Of a stretch of DNA of 64,000 nucleotides, positions 33,691 through 45,935 are shown in pieces. Source of the stretch: Symsagittifera roscoffensis (lineage: Eukaryota > Xenacoelomorpha > Acoela > Convolutidae); the NCBI RefSeq assembly GCF_963678635.1, contig NC_087064.1:41075165-41139164 (forward strand). The letters are read 5' to 3'. A program made the position numbers and the translations under genes. Position 1 is the first letter of the stretch, and every line of letters starts with the position of its first letter. A model generated the notes under the pieces. The model was not told the DNA's origin and made no database searches. It saw nothing but the letters and a program-made list of their open reading frames with translations.

Positions 33691-34300
33691 GTGCAGTTTT
33701 TAGTCCTGTAAAGGAGTATAAGTGTGTGAATTTGCGAAGGGCGTATTCTTATAGGTAAAATAAAAACTGATTGTTTCTGTTTTGAACTATTTCTTTTTTG
33801 TTAGAATCAATAAGATGATATGTAACATAGAGTGGGTTTATCATTTATTTAATATGGTACTTCTCGGATAGGTTGCAATTTTTTAGATAATCATTTTTGT
33901 GATGAAAATTGGGATTAAAACAAGTGTTCTTTTTTTTAAATTAGTTCAAGATACTAATAAATAATTTTTTGTGTTGTAAAGCTTGGGATTGAAACAAATG
34001 TTTCCATTTATAAAATAGTTCAAAATGACCAAGAACCGATTCTTGGTCAAATTTCTCTAAAGGCTTTTTTAAAATGTTTTTTAGTCCTGTAAAGAGATAT
34101 AATCGTGTTAATTGGCGAACGGCGTATTCTTGTAGGTGAAATAGTAACATATTGTTTCTATTTTGAACTATTTCTGATATGTAACATCAGTGGGTTTGTC
34201 AATTATTTGATATGGCGCTTTTCGGATAGGTTGCAAATTTTAGATATTCCTTTTTGTGAATAAGTTTGGCATTGAAACAAATATTCCAATTTTCAAATTG
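33691..34300 (-). pseudogene. Family A integrase C-terminus, tandemly duplicated
   Basis: Two diverged copies (about 33,697-33,940 and 34,079-34,300, offset about 370 bp) encode, on the minus strand, a basic segment PIRKAPYQIIDKPTDVTYQI followed by VRQLTRLYLFTGLKN. This resembles the C-terminal SH3-like (GPY/F-type) module of Ty3/gypsy integrases. The frame 33,941-34,150 belongs to the right copy. The duplication puts two integrase tails in series. Confidence 0.45.
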
Positions 34301-35560
34301 GTCGCTTGTGTGAAACGTGAATTCATTCGTGATTGAATATTCTGTCTTTGTAGTAGCTTTTTGGCTATTTTTTGATAAATTTCCTTGTGTTTTTATATGG
34401 GTTTACAATCCATTCTTTATAAGTTCTGGAAGCTAATATAAAATTTTGTGGGTGATGAAAATAATGTTTGCTGAGAGCATTATTGGTTTTCGCGGTTTTT
34501 GATTGAAAAAAAAATCATATGGTGATAGTCCTAGAGTTATTGTTATTTGTGAATTACAAGCTAATGCAAATAGTTTTACGTCAGTTGACAATTCGGTGTA
34601 CTTATTATCCTTTCCATATATGATACATCTAAGATATTCCTGAAGGAAATGGTTCATAATATCGACTAAACCATTAGCTCATGGGGCATGAGATCTTCGG
34701 GGTTTATGCTTAATGTTATAGAGATGGTAAATGAGATGATTTCATTATTTATGAATTCAGTGCCATTGTCTGTGACAGGATTTCTGGTAATCCAAATTTG
34801 GCTATTCAATGTTCGTAGAGTGTTGTGTGTGAACAATAAGTAATACAATGAGGTACAGGATTGAGTGCTACGTAGTGGATAAATGCATCGACTATTACTA
34901 TCATGTTTGAGTTTTCATCTGAAGAGGGTGATATAGGACCTTTTGTGACGAATGATAATCTGTGGTTAAAAGATAAATTTTGTCCTTTAAAGTTTTGTTT
35001 TTCTTCCAGTTGCTCTTGTAGAGGTCATGGTTTAATAAGTGGACATGGTATGCAATCATTACATAAGATTTTTTAATCAAAATTGTGCATTTGGAAAGTA
35101 GAGTTTTATCGGATCCTACATGTCCTTTGATATTAAGGTAATGTGAGATGCGAAATGCTAAAAGTATCATACTCATTGGTAGACGGGGTTTTTTCGTTTC
35201 TGGGTTTTGATATTCCAAAAAATTATCGTTTCTTTTATTGTTGCTTCGTTGAATTTTCTGAAGTATCTAAGGAGTGTGTTATTTCCTAAAATTGTCATAT
35301 ATGCTTTTGCAGGTTTTGTTTTATACTTATGCCAGGATTTCAGTTGTCTAATTACAGTGTCATGGTTTTGCTATTTTTGCAATAGTTCTGGTGTTATTTT
35401 TTCCGTAACTGGTAGAAAAACGTTTTGAATTTCGGTTTTTGAGAAAAGTATAGTAGCTAAGGGGTCTTGTAAATTTAAAAGTTTGTTAGAGTGTATTGCG
35501 AATTTAAATCTGGGGGTCCTGGTAATTTTATGCTATCAGTTGAGTTTTTTTCTCTTAAAG
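34301..35560 (-). pseudogene. Family A integrase
   Basis: The frame 34,901-35,218 includes AFRISHYLNIKGHVGSDKTL, an HHCC-type zinc domain start (H..GH.G..KT). 34,666-34,848 has RNPVTDNGTEFINNEI, the second catalytic Asp context (DNG.EF). 34,433-34,657 has the Ser/Pro-x-x-F segment LGLSPYDFFFNQKPR. This is the only family A copy in the window that keeps integrase. The frames are separated by stops, so it is inactive. It is followed on the left by its duplicated C-terminus. Confidence 0.7.
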
Positions 35561-36370
35561 GGAATAGTTTTTCCTGTATATTTTTTGCTTAGGCGATTTT
35601 TGCTCTGTGTTGTTTTTGATCCATGATGAGTATGGTATTGGTTTAAATGTAGATTTTCCTATTAGATCTACTTCATAATGGTTATTTTGGTAATCGAGGT
35701 ACAATGGAGAAGGTTTTATTTTACTTATTTGTGTCTCGTCAAGATCGGTTTTTTCTGCATAATTGCATTTTAATCGTGGTGATGTTTCGTCTTTTGCAAG
35801 AAAAAAAAATTGTATTTTTTGGTTTTTTTACGGTTGTTTTCCTTGTAATCAGTATGGTGTATTTCGGCTAAATTTGTCTGGTAATGCAGGGTTTTTCCCG
35901 CAGTTCAAACTATATGTAAGTTTGGAAATTGCATTAAGGTAAGTTGAAGTCTATAAACTCTATGGTTTGGTTTTGATTTTTGTGTAAATCGAAAATTAGA
36001 GGTATGTGACCTGTAAAAAAGCTGTTGGATGTTTTGATCCAAGGTCTAAAAATTCATATTCTATGAGAGTATAATTTATGGTTAAACATTCTCTCACAAG
36101 TTTAGAAAGCCTAAGTTCGGCTTGTGTAAAAGGTCTTGAATTTGCTGAGATAAGGTTCATTTTGTTTGTACTTTTGTGTGATTGTAAAATTGCTGCGCCA
36201 ACTCCAATTTTGAATATCACACATAACTTAAAATGGTTGAACTGGATGTGGGATCAAGTTTGATATCTGTTCGGTGTAGAGAAATTTGATTTCATCAAAT
36301 TGTTTTTGGCGTTCTAATAACCATTTAAAATTATTTTGCTGTCTAAGAATATTATTAAACGATTTTAGCT
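35561..36370 (-). pseudogene. Family A connection domain and RNase H (long copy)
   Basis: The minus frame 35,996-36,220 reads FKIGVGAAILQSHKST, ANSRPFTQAELRLSKLVREC and EYEFLDLGSKHP. This is the RNase H segment found intact in pattern, not in frame, at 4.7, 8.0 and 11.3 kb. The connection motif (YPSWI-like) is at 35.6 kb. In this copy integrase follows, which shows the original order. Confidence 0.6.
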
Positions 36371-37130
36371 TCATTTGAATTTTGTAGACATTCTTATGGA
36401 CAAACTTAAAAATTATATCACTCCAAGAAATTCTTGGATTTTCTTTTTGTTCAATGCTGCATCTATTCGCGATTTTTATGGAGTGACTGTGTTTCCTTCA
36501 ATAAGATGTCCCAGGAATTTAACACGGGTGAGAAAGAAAAGTGATTTATCTGGGGCTGCGTTCATGTGCGTTCATGTTTTCTTTAATTAGGATCTGATGA
36601 TATTTATCTAATATTCTGAACATTTCGTGTTTTGTTTGTGATCGAAAAAAAACATCGTATAGATATATAAAAACTTTTTTAATAAGAATGAGTGGCCGGA
36701 AGATTTTGCTCATAAAGGCTGAAAAAGCTGCTGCTCCTACGCAATTTCCATAGGTGAGTCTATTAAATTCGTATTGATGGTTTCCATTACCGACTTGTGT
36801 TAGGCGTCGTGATTGTTCATCTAAATGCTCTTGATTATACGCGCTGTTCATGTCAGCTGTTGTATAATACTGTCCTTTTGTTTTAGTTAATTTTACCTGG
36901 ATTGGTTCTATGGGCCAATTGCATTCAGACTGCCAATTGCATTAGCGAGAAGGATGTTTGGGTTTATAAGGTATATTTTTTGGTTTTTCTTCTTTATTTA
37001 CTGGTGAGACAATTTCGTACTGTTCCAGAATGTCTGAAAATCTATTTACTTGGGAATTGGTACTTAACTCGCTCGTTGTTTTTTTAAAACTGCGTCAGGT
37101 TTAAGAGGTAGGTGCAATGGTCCATTTAAT
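36371..37130 (-). pseudogene. Family A reverse transcriptase (long copy)
   Basis: The frame 36,546-36,851 (101 codons) includes NHQYEFNRLTYGNCVGAAAF, then FMSKIF and VFIYLYDVFFRSQTKHEM. The catalytic box Y-x-D-D is present as YLYD (36,654-36,665), so one catalytic aspartate is changed and the enzyme would be inactive. Flanking frames continue the fingers (36.9-37.1 kb). It is typical of a Ty3/gypsy RT by order and motif. Confidence 0.65.
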
Positions 37131-38540
37131 TTTCCAACATCAAATTTAGATGCCGTATGAACCATTCTTGTTGATTAATTTGAAAATTTTGAAAACTGAA
37201 CATTGTGAGAAATTCTTCTTCTTTTTAACTTGTGTATTTCGAAATTGGAAAAGTTGGTTTTGTGAAATAGTCTCTATTTGGTTTAGAGTCGTTTTTTATA
37301 TTGTTAATTGATAGGTCTTCATTAATAATTGTCGGATGACAAAAATCTGGTAGTTTTGAAATGTTACTTACTCTAAATGCTCTTTCTTCTGTTGGTTAGA
37401 TTGTTGCATTTGTTTTGCAATATCCTAGAAGTTCTAGGGGTAATGTGATTTTCTATGGTGAATTGTGGTAAAGCTGTAAAGCGATTATGTCTGAATTTGT
37501 ATCCTTTGTATATTTAAAGGATGAAATTGTTCCTCTTATGGATTGGTTTAAATTCGAGGTCAGACATATATTGCTGTTGTTTATTTTGATCAACAGGACT
37601 TTGATTTACTTGATTTATAAAGAGGTTATATACATTCCTGATACTGGTTTCAGGTTTTTTGCGTTTTTGATTGTATATAGGGTAATTTTTTGAATTTCAC
37701 TTAATCTTTATTAACTCTTTAACTCTTATTTATTAACTCTTCAAAAGAATGCTAGAGATGTATTATTTTTTGTTGTATGCTTGTCTTTTAAATGTAACTT
37801 GCCAAATGAAAGATTAATGGTGGGAAACTAATTTGTAATAAATGCTATTCCAACGATTTTTTGTTTTGTGTCTGTGAAATGGAGTATTTGTTTGAAAGGT
37901 TTATTTGAAAATATATTTTGTTCCATTGTTCGGGTTGGAACAAGAAGTAATTGGATTTTTTCGTAATTTGTAAGACTTGATCCTAATGATGTGGCTAATT
38001 TACTTGAGGTTTTTGAAGGTGATAGGTTTGGGTGTACAGTTTGGAGTTCATTCCATGTGGGGATGTTTAAAATATTTGATCCAAATTGTTGACTCTGCTC
38101 CTGAATCAATTGAGAACTCAATTTCAAGGTCTGGTGATTAAAAACCTTTACTTCTTGGGCTTTGTAAGAGAAGTGGAATTGTCTAGATTTTTTTAGGTGG
38201 TTCTGTTTTGTTTGTTGTATTTTGATATATGCTATTCATACTTGAACTTGTGTTTTTTAATAACTTGTGGAGTGTAATCTGTTTGGCTTTGGCTCTTGTT
38301 CGTCTTTTCGAGATTAGAAATGCTTGCATTGTTTTGATAAAAAATCGATTCGACTGGTGTTTTGTATTCATTTTTAATTTGAAGGATCTTTTTGAATAGC
38401 GTTTTTTCTGTTTCGCTTTCGCCATCTGCGGTTTCGCAATGTATGCGGTTTAATTGTATTTCTGAATTTTTTTTATTATCAATACCGGGAGGGTCGGGAT
38501 GAGTTTCTTTTGTTGATTGTGCTTAGTTAATTTGTCTTTG
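37131..38540 (-). pseudogene. Family A retropepsin-like protease and linker (long copy)
   Basis: The minus strand reads DLEIEFSIDSGAES with the aspartic protease box D-S-G-A at 38,096-38,107. A one-base shift then leads to NIPTWNELQTVHPNLSPSKT (37,828-38,127). An acidic/Lys-Asn-rich linker precedes it (38.18-38.5 kb). A SELEFKPIHK-like segment toward RT lies near 37.5 kb. In other copies the same box is broken by a stop. Retropepsins cleave Gag-Pol; here the frame is broken. Confidence 0.6.
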
Positions 38541-40310
38541 ATGTTTTGGTGTACTAGTTCTCTAGTTTTGTAGTTTTGTTGTGAAATTTTGTATTGGATG
38601 TTACTCCTATGTGGTGACTGAGAGTAGTTTCTCTGTCTGTTTTGGTAGTTCTTGTATCGATTCTTGGAGTTATCACGGGATGTAGTAAAGTTGTTGTCGT
38701 AATTTGTTATATTGTTGGAGTAGTTTCGTGGTTTAGTATTAGAATAATGTCGATTTCTATTGTTTGAATAATTTGGGTTTCGACTATATGATGAACGTTC
38801 ATTTGAATTGTTTTCAATCCCACAGTTTGAATAGGATTGATTTCTATCATAATTTGAATAATTGTTTCTGTTTGAGTTTGATCTTGATTAACTATTGCAA
38901 TTTTGATTGATTTGACTATTCGATTTGCGATAAATAAAGTGATTTTTATCTCTCTGGAAATCATACGCTGAAACAATTCCGGTAAGGAGATGGTTTTCTA
39001 TAATTATTGTAGCTGTCTGGAACTGTCTTTCTGAACTGTTATTACTGTGAATGTTTTTGTTTGGTAAGTTTTGGTCTTTTTTCATATAATGGTGAAAACA
39101 TTTATTTGGTTCTCTATGCTTCTGTGGTTTTGATTATCCTGTTGTTTCTGTCTGCTTTCAGCAGTGCTACGTCCATATCTACGACAAAAAAGCACCAATT
39201 TTTTGAATGATGGTTTTACTTTGAAATTTAGAATTTTTTCGTAGATGTTTAATGTTTGAGTCTTTTTTTTCTGCTAATTCATTGTCATGAATATTAATGA
39301 TTTGTGTTTTTTAATCATGCAATTCAGGAGAATATGCTTTTCATACTAATATTTCAATTCTAACTGCAATTTGTTTGGTTGTTCCGTTGGGGAGTCCACG
39401 AAATTCAATGCATAGGACTTTTTGATGTTGTTTTTTTTTCAGAGTCGAACATTTTTGAAAATTCTTGTGTGAATCTTTTCCAGTCTGATTCAATTTCAAT
39501 AGTTGAAACTAACTAAGAATCAGTTTTGAGCTGCGCCATCAAGTGTGGTTTGAATTAGAGCAGTACGTCTCCAATTTTGATAGAGTGGTCTATTTATTGG
39601 CTCATGCCCTATAATTAGAGTTTTATTAGCTGTGACTGCCTTTAAATGTTCATCTTCTGAGTAATCAGGGTTGGTTCCTGTTAATACTCTTAGTGGTTTA
39701 TTTGAAGATATAGATGATCTTCCATAAGATATGGATTCATAGTCAATTGGAGTGATTCTGCTGCAAATGGTGTTTGAAAAAAATTATACGCTGGATTTTG
39801 TGATTTCATGGTGTTACAGATATTATGGTAGGGGGTTTTCATTTTGCAATTGGTTTGGTTGGTAGTTTTTATGTGTTCATAGGGTTTTGTGATTGAAAAT
39901 TTTTATTATATGAAATTGAATTTTGTCTGAGAGGAAAAAGTTGTCTTGATTGTCGTGTTTGTTCACTCATCAGACAGACCCTATTTATCAACCAGATATT
40001 TTTGAACCCTATACACAAGTATAGGGTTCAAAAATATCTGGTTGATAAATAGGGTCTGATTGATCAATATTCAAGTTATTGTTTCGTGGATTACTATCAA
40101 AAAAATTGTTGGTTTTGATTAAAGTAATCCTCATCTTCTGACTAATGTGAATGATTTCTCGTGAATTGATTGTCGGTTATATTTTGACTTTGTGAAAAAA
40201 TGGAATTTTTTGCTATGAACTGTTGTAGTTCCTTGTTGATCATAAAATAAAATTGAGTGGGTGGCTTGTTGTGGTATCTGTTGGCTGTAACATTGTTCGT
40301 GTGGTTGATT
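38541..40310 (-). pseudogene. Family A gag (long copy)
   Basis: The basic Arg/Asn/Ser-rich tail is at 38.6-39.0 kb. The zinc-knuckle remnant WCFFCRRYGRSTAESR is at about 39.15-39.2 kb (C-x2-C kept, His and last Cys lost). Capsid-like segments and the N-terminal region DQSDPIYQPDIFEPYT are near 40.03 kb, where a palindromic insertion disrupts it. The initiator position (..YISS..) has lost its ATG, and the ORF-A frame runs into it. Confidence 0.55.
39975..40058. repeat. Perfect 40-bp inverted duplication with 4-nt centre
   Basis: 39,975-40,014 is the exact reverse complement of 40,019-40,058, separated by ACAA. The plus-strand gag copy at 48.93-48.98 kb has this segment once, so the palindrome arose by inverted duplication inside gag. 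Confidence 0.9.
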
Positions 40311-42060
40311 TTAACTGCTTATATAGGAGGGTTTTGTTATTTGTATTTTTGCAAACAAAATCGTAATAATGATCTGAAAATTTATTTCTATTTGAAGTTT
40401 TTTTCGTATTTGTCTGCTGTGTTTTTTTGTCGGTCTACATGTTTGGTATTCTTTTTGTGAACATTTTGCGGTAACAGATGGTTCTATTGTTGATTGGATA
40501 GTTGTCTGTGGGAATGGGGTATTTTTATGTGGTGAAGAAAGAGTATGATGAAGGGGAGAGACGCTTTGTTGTGTTGTTGTAGGCATTGTTTCAGCTGTTT
40601 TCTCTTTCATGAAACGCGATGGAATTTGAATGTCTAGTTGTGTAAGGTTTCTTGTTCCATTAAGATTTTCCGGTGTGTTATTAAGTTTGGAATTCAAACT
40701 AATAATTTCTGCTCTATCAGTGAACCTTGTGTTACAATTTAAAGGTGTTGCATCAAAAGTAAGTAAAATGACTCTTGCATAATTTTGTGTACAGAAATAG
40801 TGGTAAATACAGCACTTGATATATCGGTTGGTATGTTAATAAATGAAGAATGAGACCATTCGGGGTCCCAAACATAATTGGTATGATCGGCTAGTCTAGT
40901 TTCATCGTCTTAGTTTTGTGGTCGAAAACATTTTCTTGAAGTTGAAATAAAATCTATATTGTAAACAAAATAATCAATTATAAACCATGCTAATATTTGT
41001 TGTAGGTCATGTTTTTTGTCTTACAATTGAGTGTCGGGATGTTTGAAGTGGTGATTCAGTATGTGTTTTATTTAACTCTGATATAGATAAGTACTACAAG
41101 TACTGTGAGAACTATAAGTAATAGAGAAAACATCGTTTGTAAAACTTGAATTTGCTCTTTGTGGGTTTTGATGTTGTTTTGTTTTTATTTATTCTGTGAA
41201 GATTTTTGAGTATTCTATACCTATGTCATCTGTTTGTACTTGATGTGTTGTTTTGTTTGGTTGTGATGATATAATTTCGATTGTGAATATTTCTCAGTCT
41301 GAAGTCATTTTACATATGGTTTTCATATAGTGATCAAGAACCTGCCTTTTCATTTTTTTCCTGAAATTCCTATTTATATGGACTGTTTCCTTTTTCGAAA
41401 AAATCTAGGATTAATTTGTGAAAAAATTCTACTTGTCCTCGAGTGGGATCACTTTGTGGATGGATGAAAAAGGGAAGTTTTGATTCATAGTCGAAATATT
41501 CGTCGTATTGCATCCTTTTTGTATCTTATGACTATTAATGTGTAACTTTCAATATGTCTTATTGGTTGATTCCAATTATATAATTGTACTGGGTCATTCG
41601 TATATAATTTTTTAACTCTGCGTTTTCCTTTTGTTGATGATGGTGATGTAGATTCTGAGTCACAAAAGTGTTTCTGTTGTTCTATTGGATTACTCTCATC
41701 TAATGAATCTTTTAGGTCCTGAGGTTTTTGTATTGTAGTTGTGTCTGATTCCGAAACTGCGTTAAGCGTTTTTGAAAATGTTAGTTATATAAATTGTTTC
41801 TGTTTTGCTATGATTGTCTTTTTTCGTGTTTGTCTTTTTGAGTTAAATTGTCCTATTGCTTGTTTAACTGGTGTAAATACAAGATCGCATCTTTCGTCTC
41901 TAAATAAACAATTGTGTAGTTTTATTATTTGCTTACTTCTAAACTAATTTTTGACATAAAAATTAGGATGATGGATGCAAAACTCGGAGGTTAGAGTTTT
42001 TATTTCTGAGAGTGTTAGTTCTTAAGGTTTTTGTGTGGTTGTCATAACTTGTCTTAACAT
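40311..42060 (-). pseudogene. ORF-A, long copy
   Basis: This is a full-length but broken copy of the ORF upstream of gag. The frame 40,311-40,697 (128 codons) is the Thr/Pro/Gln-rich linker that ends in the gag start. Further upstream are TNYVWDPEWSHSSFINIPTD (40.85 kb), YFVYNIDFISTSRKCFRPQN (40.95 kb), a QTD-containing segment (41.2 kb), AVSESDTTTIQKPQDLKDS (41.7 kb) and LHNCLFRDERCDLVFTP (41.9 kb). It diverges from the left-block copies mostly by conservative replacements. No enzyme motif is seen; it is possibly a matrix-like extension of Gag. Confidence 0.55.
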
Positions 42061-42121
42061 GTTTTAGGTGATGAATCTGCAATGAAGAAAAAAGGGCATA
42101 GATTGTCAAGGTTGGCGGGTT

Positions 42122-42168
<47 letters not shown>

Positions 42169-43454
42169 ATCAATTCGTTAGAATTATGTTTACTTTCTCG
42201 TGACTAAGTTTTATTCTAAGAAAAATTTACTTAATCTTACCTTCTTACCTAGCGGTCTGATTTGTGATCAAGAGTTGGACAGTAGTACATCAATCCACAA
42301 GGTTCAGGAATATTCAGAGCACAGGTAGATCGTTACATACCATTTTAGATCTTTCTAATACTTCAAAGGTTTTAGCCTGGGTCGACTAAGAGGAGGGCTC
42401 AAGTGAAGGATGAGTAACAGAAATTCTTTACTTTTTATCTTAATTTGAACGGTTAGTTTTTCTGAAAATTTTAAATTGTCCTGGGTTTTGTTTAAGATTG
42501 GAAAGTGAATCGACGTTCGAGGTTGTTAGACACTTTGAATTATGAGGCTGGGAGAAGAAAATTGTACTGATTGACCCAAGAGAGGTCTTGATGATAATTT
42601 AAGTGAAATAGAATTAGGTTAAGTTAAATTGAAGTGTCCAGGAAAGTCTTGATGATCTGTTTTTAAAAGGAAACGTGATTTACTGGAAAGCAAGGATAGG
42701 CCTTAATAAGTTTTAATTTTGAAATTTAAGTTAAAGTAAAGTTTCAACAGTTAGAAGTTAAATGATTTGAGTTTTTCGAATAAATTTGGCTATGTTTTAG
42801 GTGATGAATCTCGGATGAAGAAAAAAGGATTTCCTGAAAAGCAAGAATTATTTTCTAAAACTTAAAAAACTTACGTTGAAATTTTCTCCTTACTAATTTT
42901 TCTAAATTTTCAAAAAATATATTTATATTATAAAAGTTTTCAAATGATTTTACTGCAGGTTTCTGTCTTTTTATTCAATAAATTTTTTTTCAAAAATTTG
43001 ATTTACTACATTTTTTAGGGGAAACGACTTTGGTTCTTCTTATCAGTCGTTAATCCGTAGTTAGTAGGTTTAGCAACAATTCGGTTGTTGAAGGATTATT
43101 CTTCAATTAATTTTCATGTCAGTAAATGGAAATTTAAAATTACTGCATGAAAAGCTCTAAACACAAACACTTATTCCGGTTTCCGTTGTACTATCATGTA
43201 TGAGAGTGGTCCGTTTGCAGATCGTTGTTCACGCCTTGATCTTGGTCTTCTTGCAATACCTGGTTTTTCTTGTTTTGTTTGTACAATTGGCGTAGGTTTA
43301 CTGAGACGTAGAGACATTTCTATTAAATTAGCTATTGCGTCTAGCATTTTAGAAATTTTGCAATTGTCTCATTCCAAGTTCTGTTTCCTAACTCTAATTA
43401 GTTAAGGTCTTGTTTGAGACTTTTGGTCGCACCAGATGAGTTTGTGCCTTTGGC
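42061..43454 (-). repeat. Family A leader (long copy)
   Basis: This is the sequence between the LTR and ORF-A, matched in inverted orientation by 47,457-48,716. It includes the landmark GGCGGGTTGGAGAGA near 42.12 kb, a GA run, and near 43.2-43.3 kb a segment whose minus strand resembles a short conserved peptide also readable at 47.57-47.72 kb (REILIEMSLRLI, IPGIARRPRSRHEQRSANGP there). A candidate primer site, CTGGTGCGACC-like, lies about 17 nt inside the LTR edge in both copies. Confidence 0.5.
42134..42165. repeat. (GA)n microsatellite
   Basis: About 16 uninterrupted GA units lie inside the leader where other copies have only GAGAGAGA, so this is a local expansion. Confidence 0.9.
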
Positions 43455-43820
43455 TGTACTCATAGAGTAATTTCAGATAATATACACCGTCTGCTCGTCA
43501 CGCTATCTTATTTTCGGCCGAATAGGCTCGATCAACTTCTTAGTCTAATACCGATCTTAATTTTACTCTTATATCTCCCAATCTCAATAGATTTAGTGTA
43601 TACTGGTATTTACGCTTTAGACTTGGAGTTTACCCAGATGAAGAACAACTGTAGTCTGAGGTTTAATGGTTGTGGATCTGAAACTACAATTAGTTTCACC
43701 ACTTACAAATGAGTGAAAATGTTAGTGATAGAATAATATTGGTTAGTTAGTAAGGATTTATAGGATTACTTCATCAAAAAAATATTTGGTTTATAAGTAC
43801 TAGCTTAGAACTTGTTCCTG
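43455..43820 (-). repeat. Family A 5' LTR (long copy)
   Basis: About 366 bp. The minus strand starts near CAGGAACAAGTTC (TG changed to CA) and ends CTCTATGAGTACA. The limits are defined by where similarity to the LTR at 24.40-24.75 kb stops. No matching 3' LTR is found left of integrase, so the element is incomplete at its 3' end. Confidence 0.65.
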
Positions 43821-44832
43821 TATCTCTATTCTCTTCACTGTTTGATGAAATTGGGCAATTAAACACCTAATCAATACCATGTTTTGGCTGTATATTGTTT
43901 GTTTTGCTTCGCTTACTACCAATGGTTTCATTTATTTGATTGCATGGATGTTTTGCGATAGCAGATTTGGTGGCGTTTACTTGTAGTTAGGATGGCTGAG
44001 ATCCCTTGAACGACTTTCCCTAAATACATCTCTATTCTGTTCGCGGTGTGCTGAGATAGGATTATTGAAAACCTGTTCATGACAATGATGTACAGGAACA
44101 TTGTTTAATTGATTTCTTCAAAAATCCGTGACTATCCGCTAATTGGTTTTTCACATCAAAATTGCTTTGCTACTGTTTAAAGAGTTACCTTGGTTAAACG
44201 GGTTTCGATTCAGTTGTATGACGGTAGGAGGAGATGTATAGTTCTCTTTTTTTTCTGATGAGTTAGATGAAGAAAATTTGTATCCTAGAAAGTCGAGGTT
44301 TGTATAAAAAATCCTGGCTGTTGACGATTGGAATCAACGAATTGCGATTCTAATGAAAAATTTTCGTGTAGATTTGCAAGAACTGCAGTAGCTGAAAGCT
44401 GTAACGATTCATGGCATTAAAGCAAACGTTAATTGACTGGCGAGGCTTGTTGTACTAATGCAAGTGGTAGATGAAATAGTTATTGGTTGCATGGGTTGTT
44501 GATATCCTGTAAACCTTTCTTGTTCCTAGCTTTCTTTTCTTAGAAAATGGAGAGGATAACTTTAGACATTGATTAGTTTCCTGAGTGGTTAAAAGACATT
44601 TGCGGTACGTCGGTTGCTGAGTTTCGGAAAAACATTGGCTCTTCATCAGATGAATTGTTCACGCGGCTGCTAGAGGGCTGTGTTAACTGATCTTCGGCAT
44701 TTGTGTCATTGACGAAGGGGCTTAGTCCGGATACAGGTGTCGATTTGCTTATGTTAATTATATTAGAACCGGAACAGCTGGTTAAGTCTTCGCTTAAACT
44801 GTTCACGTTGTGGGTTAGCTCTAAAATTTGAC
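43821..44832 (-). pseudogene. Unrecognised Ser/Asn-rich coding remnant
   Basis: Minus frames 44,573-44,806 (SGLSPFVNDTNAEDQLTQPS, NNSSDEEPMFFRN) and 44,455-44,646 read as Ser/Asn/Gln-rich linker protein. This is compatible with the linker of a retroelement Gag, but no defining motif is present. It abuts the outer edge of the family A LTR. Confidence 0.3.
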
Positions 44833-45171
44833 ATGAAAAACAACGGCGGTGATAATGACATAGGGGTTTATGTATCAGAAATTTTTAGTAAAAATATGCT
44901 CGTAGAAATAATTTGGGTATCCTCCAACATACCTGTATTTTGTTTTAAACATTTTTGTCTGTCTGTAATAAAGCAGTCTTTGTTTTTTTTTTTCAATTTT
45001 TTAAATTGTAACCAGTTTGACTTTTATCCCGGGTAACCAAAAAAGCTATTCATACAATTATGATAAAAAAAAAATGCTAATCACAAATTTTTCTTTCAAG
45101 ACCTTAAGTAGAAAAAGTTGCAGGGAAGGTCTATAGGTCTACGACTAGTGGCCTATTAAATATGAGTTTTC

Positions 45172-45935
45172 ATGACTATTCTTTTCCCATTCACCAAAAA
45201 AGAGTTGGTTTTCTTAAAATCAAATTTCTCTAAACTTTCGGAATGTATTCTTGATCAAACACAAATGACAAAAAAACAAGTTTTACTCACAACCAAAGTT
45301 CGGAATAAAATAATTCCAGCTAGACCTGCTTCTTATATGCTGTCTGATACTCCAAATCTTAGTCTGAAAATTATTGATTGTTCGCCGCTTATTTTACTAG
45401 ATGAAATAATAGAGCAGATCCTAATCATCAATTCTTGCAATGGAATCTAGAAAAGTAACCTGCTCATTACAATTACATGGAAATTTTAGCCAGGAACTTT
45501 GTCATTCCGTCACTTCAAAACCTGTTTATTCTGAAAAATATATTCAATAATCTTCCAATCAGAAAATTAAATGTTGCAATGAATACAAATCAGCCGTTGC
45601 GGGATCTTTTCATGAAAATTTTTTCAACAACCAATAATTTCATTTGAGAGCTTAGAATTACTCGGGGTGGAAGAACAACAGTTTCATTAGATACAACTTC
45701 TTCTTGTCGCCCTTATGTTACATCAAGGAAGTGTATGCAATTTTTTAGCTCTTCCTATGGAAGATTTTCAAAAGCACTAAATTTTTTGTTTTTGACTTGA
45801 CTTCACTACAGAATGCAGCTGAACTTTTGCTTTATCCAGAACTTATCCAATTTGACCCACTTTCCCTTGGAGCAAGTAAAGGAAATGAAAATCAAGGGAG
45901 AAAGACTACCAAATAATCAATTTGTCAAATTCTGA
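45172..45935 (+). pseudogene. Probable double-jelly-roll major capsid relic (Polinton/Maverick-like)
   Basis: 45,172-45,450 (92 codons) includes TKKQVLLTTKVRNKIIPARP, then ASYMLSDTPNLSLKIID. After a shift, 45,500-45,660 has NNLPIRKLNVAMNTNQPLRD. Next is LRITRGGRTTVSLDTTSSCR (45.65-45.71 kb), then TSLQNAAELLLYPELI (45.80-45.86 kb) and, in a third frame, FPLEQVKEMKIKGERLPNNQ (45.86-45.92 kb). The series of short beta-rich segments in this order resembles the C-terminal half of Polinton-type major capsid proteins. The neighbouring protease supports this. There are at least three frameshifts, so it is not functional. Family assignment is by eye and needs a profile search. Confidence 0.4.

Noticed and set aside
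42134-42165. GA run as a regulatory element
   Set aside because: It is a simple microsatellite expansion inside a leader; no supporting context.
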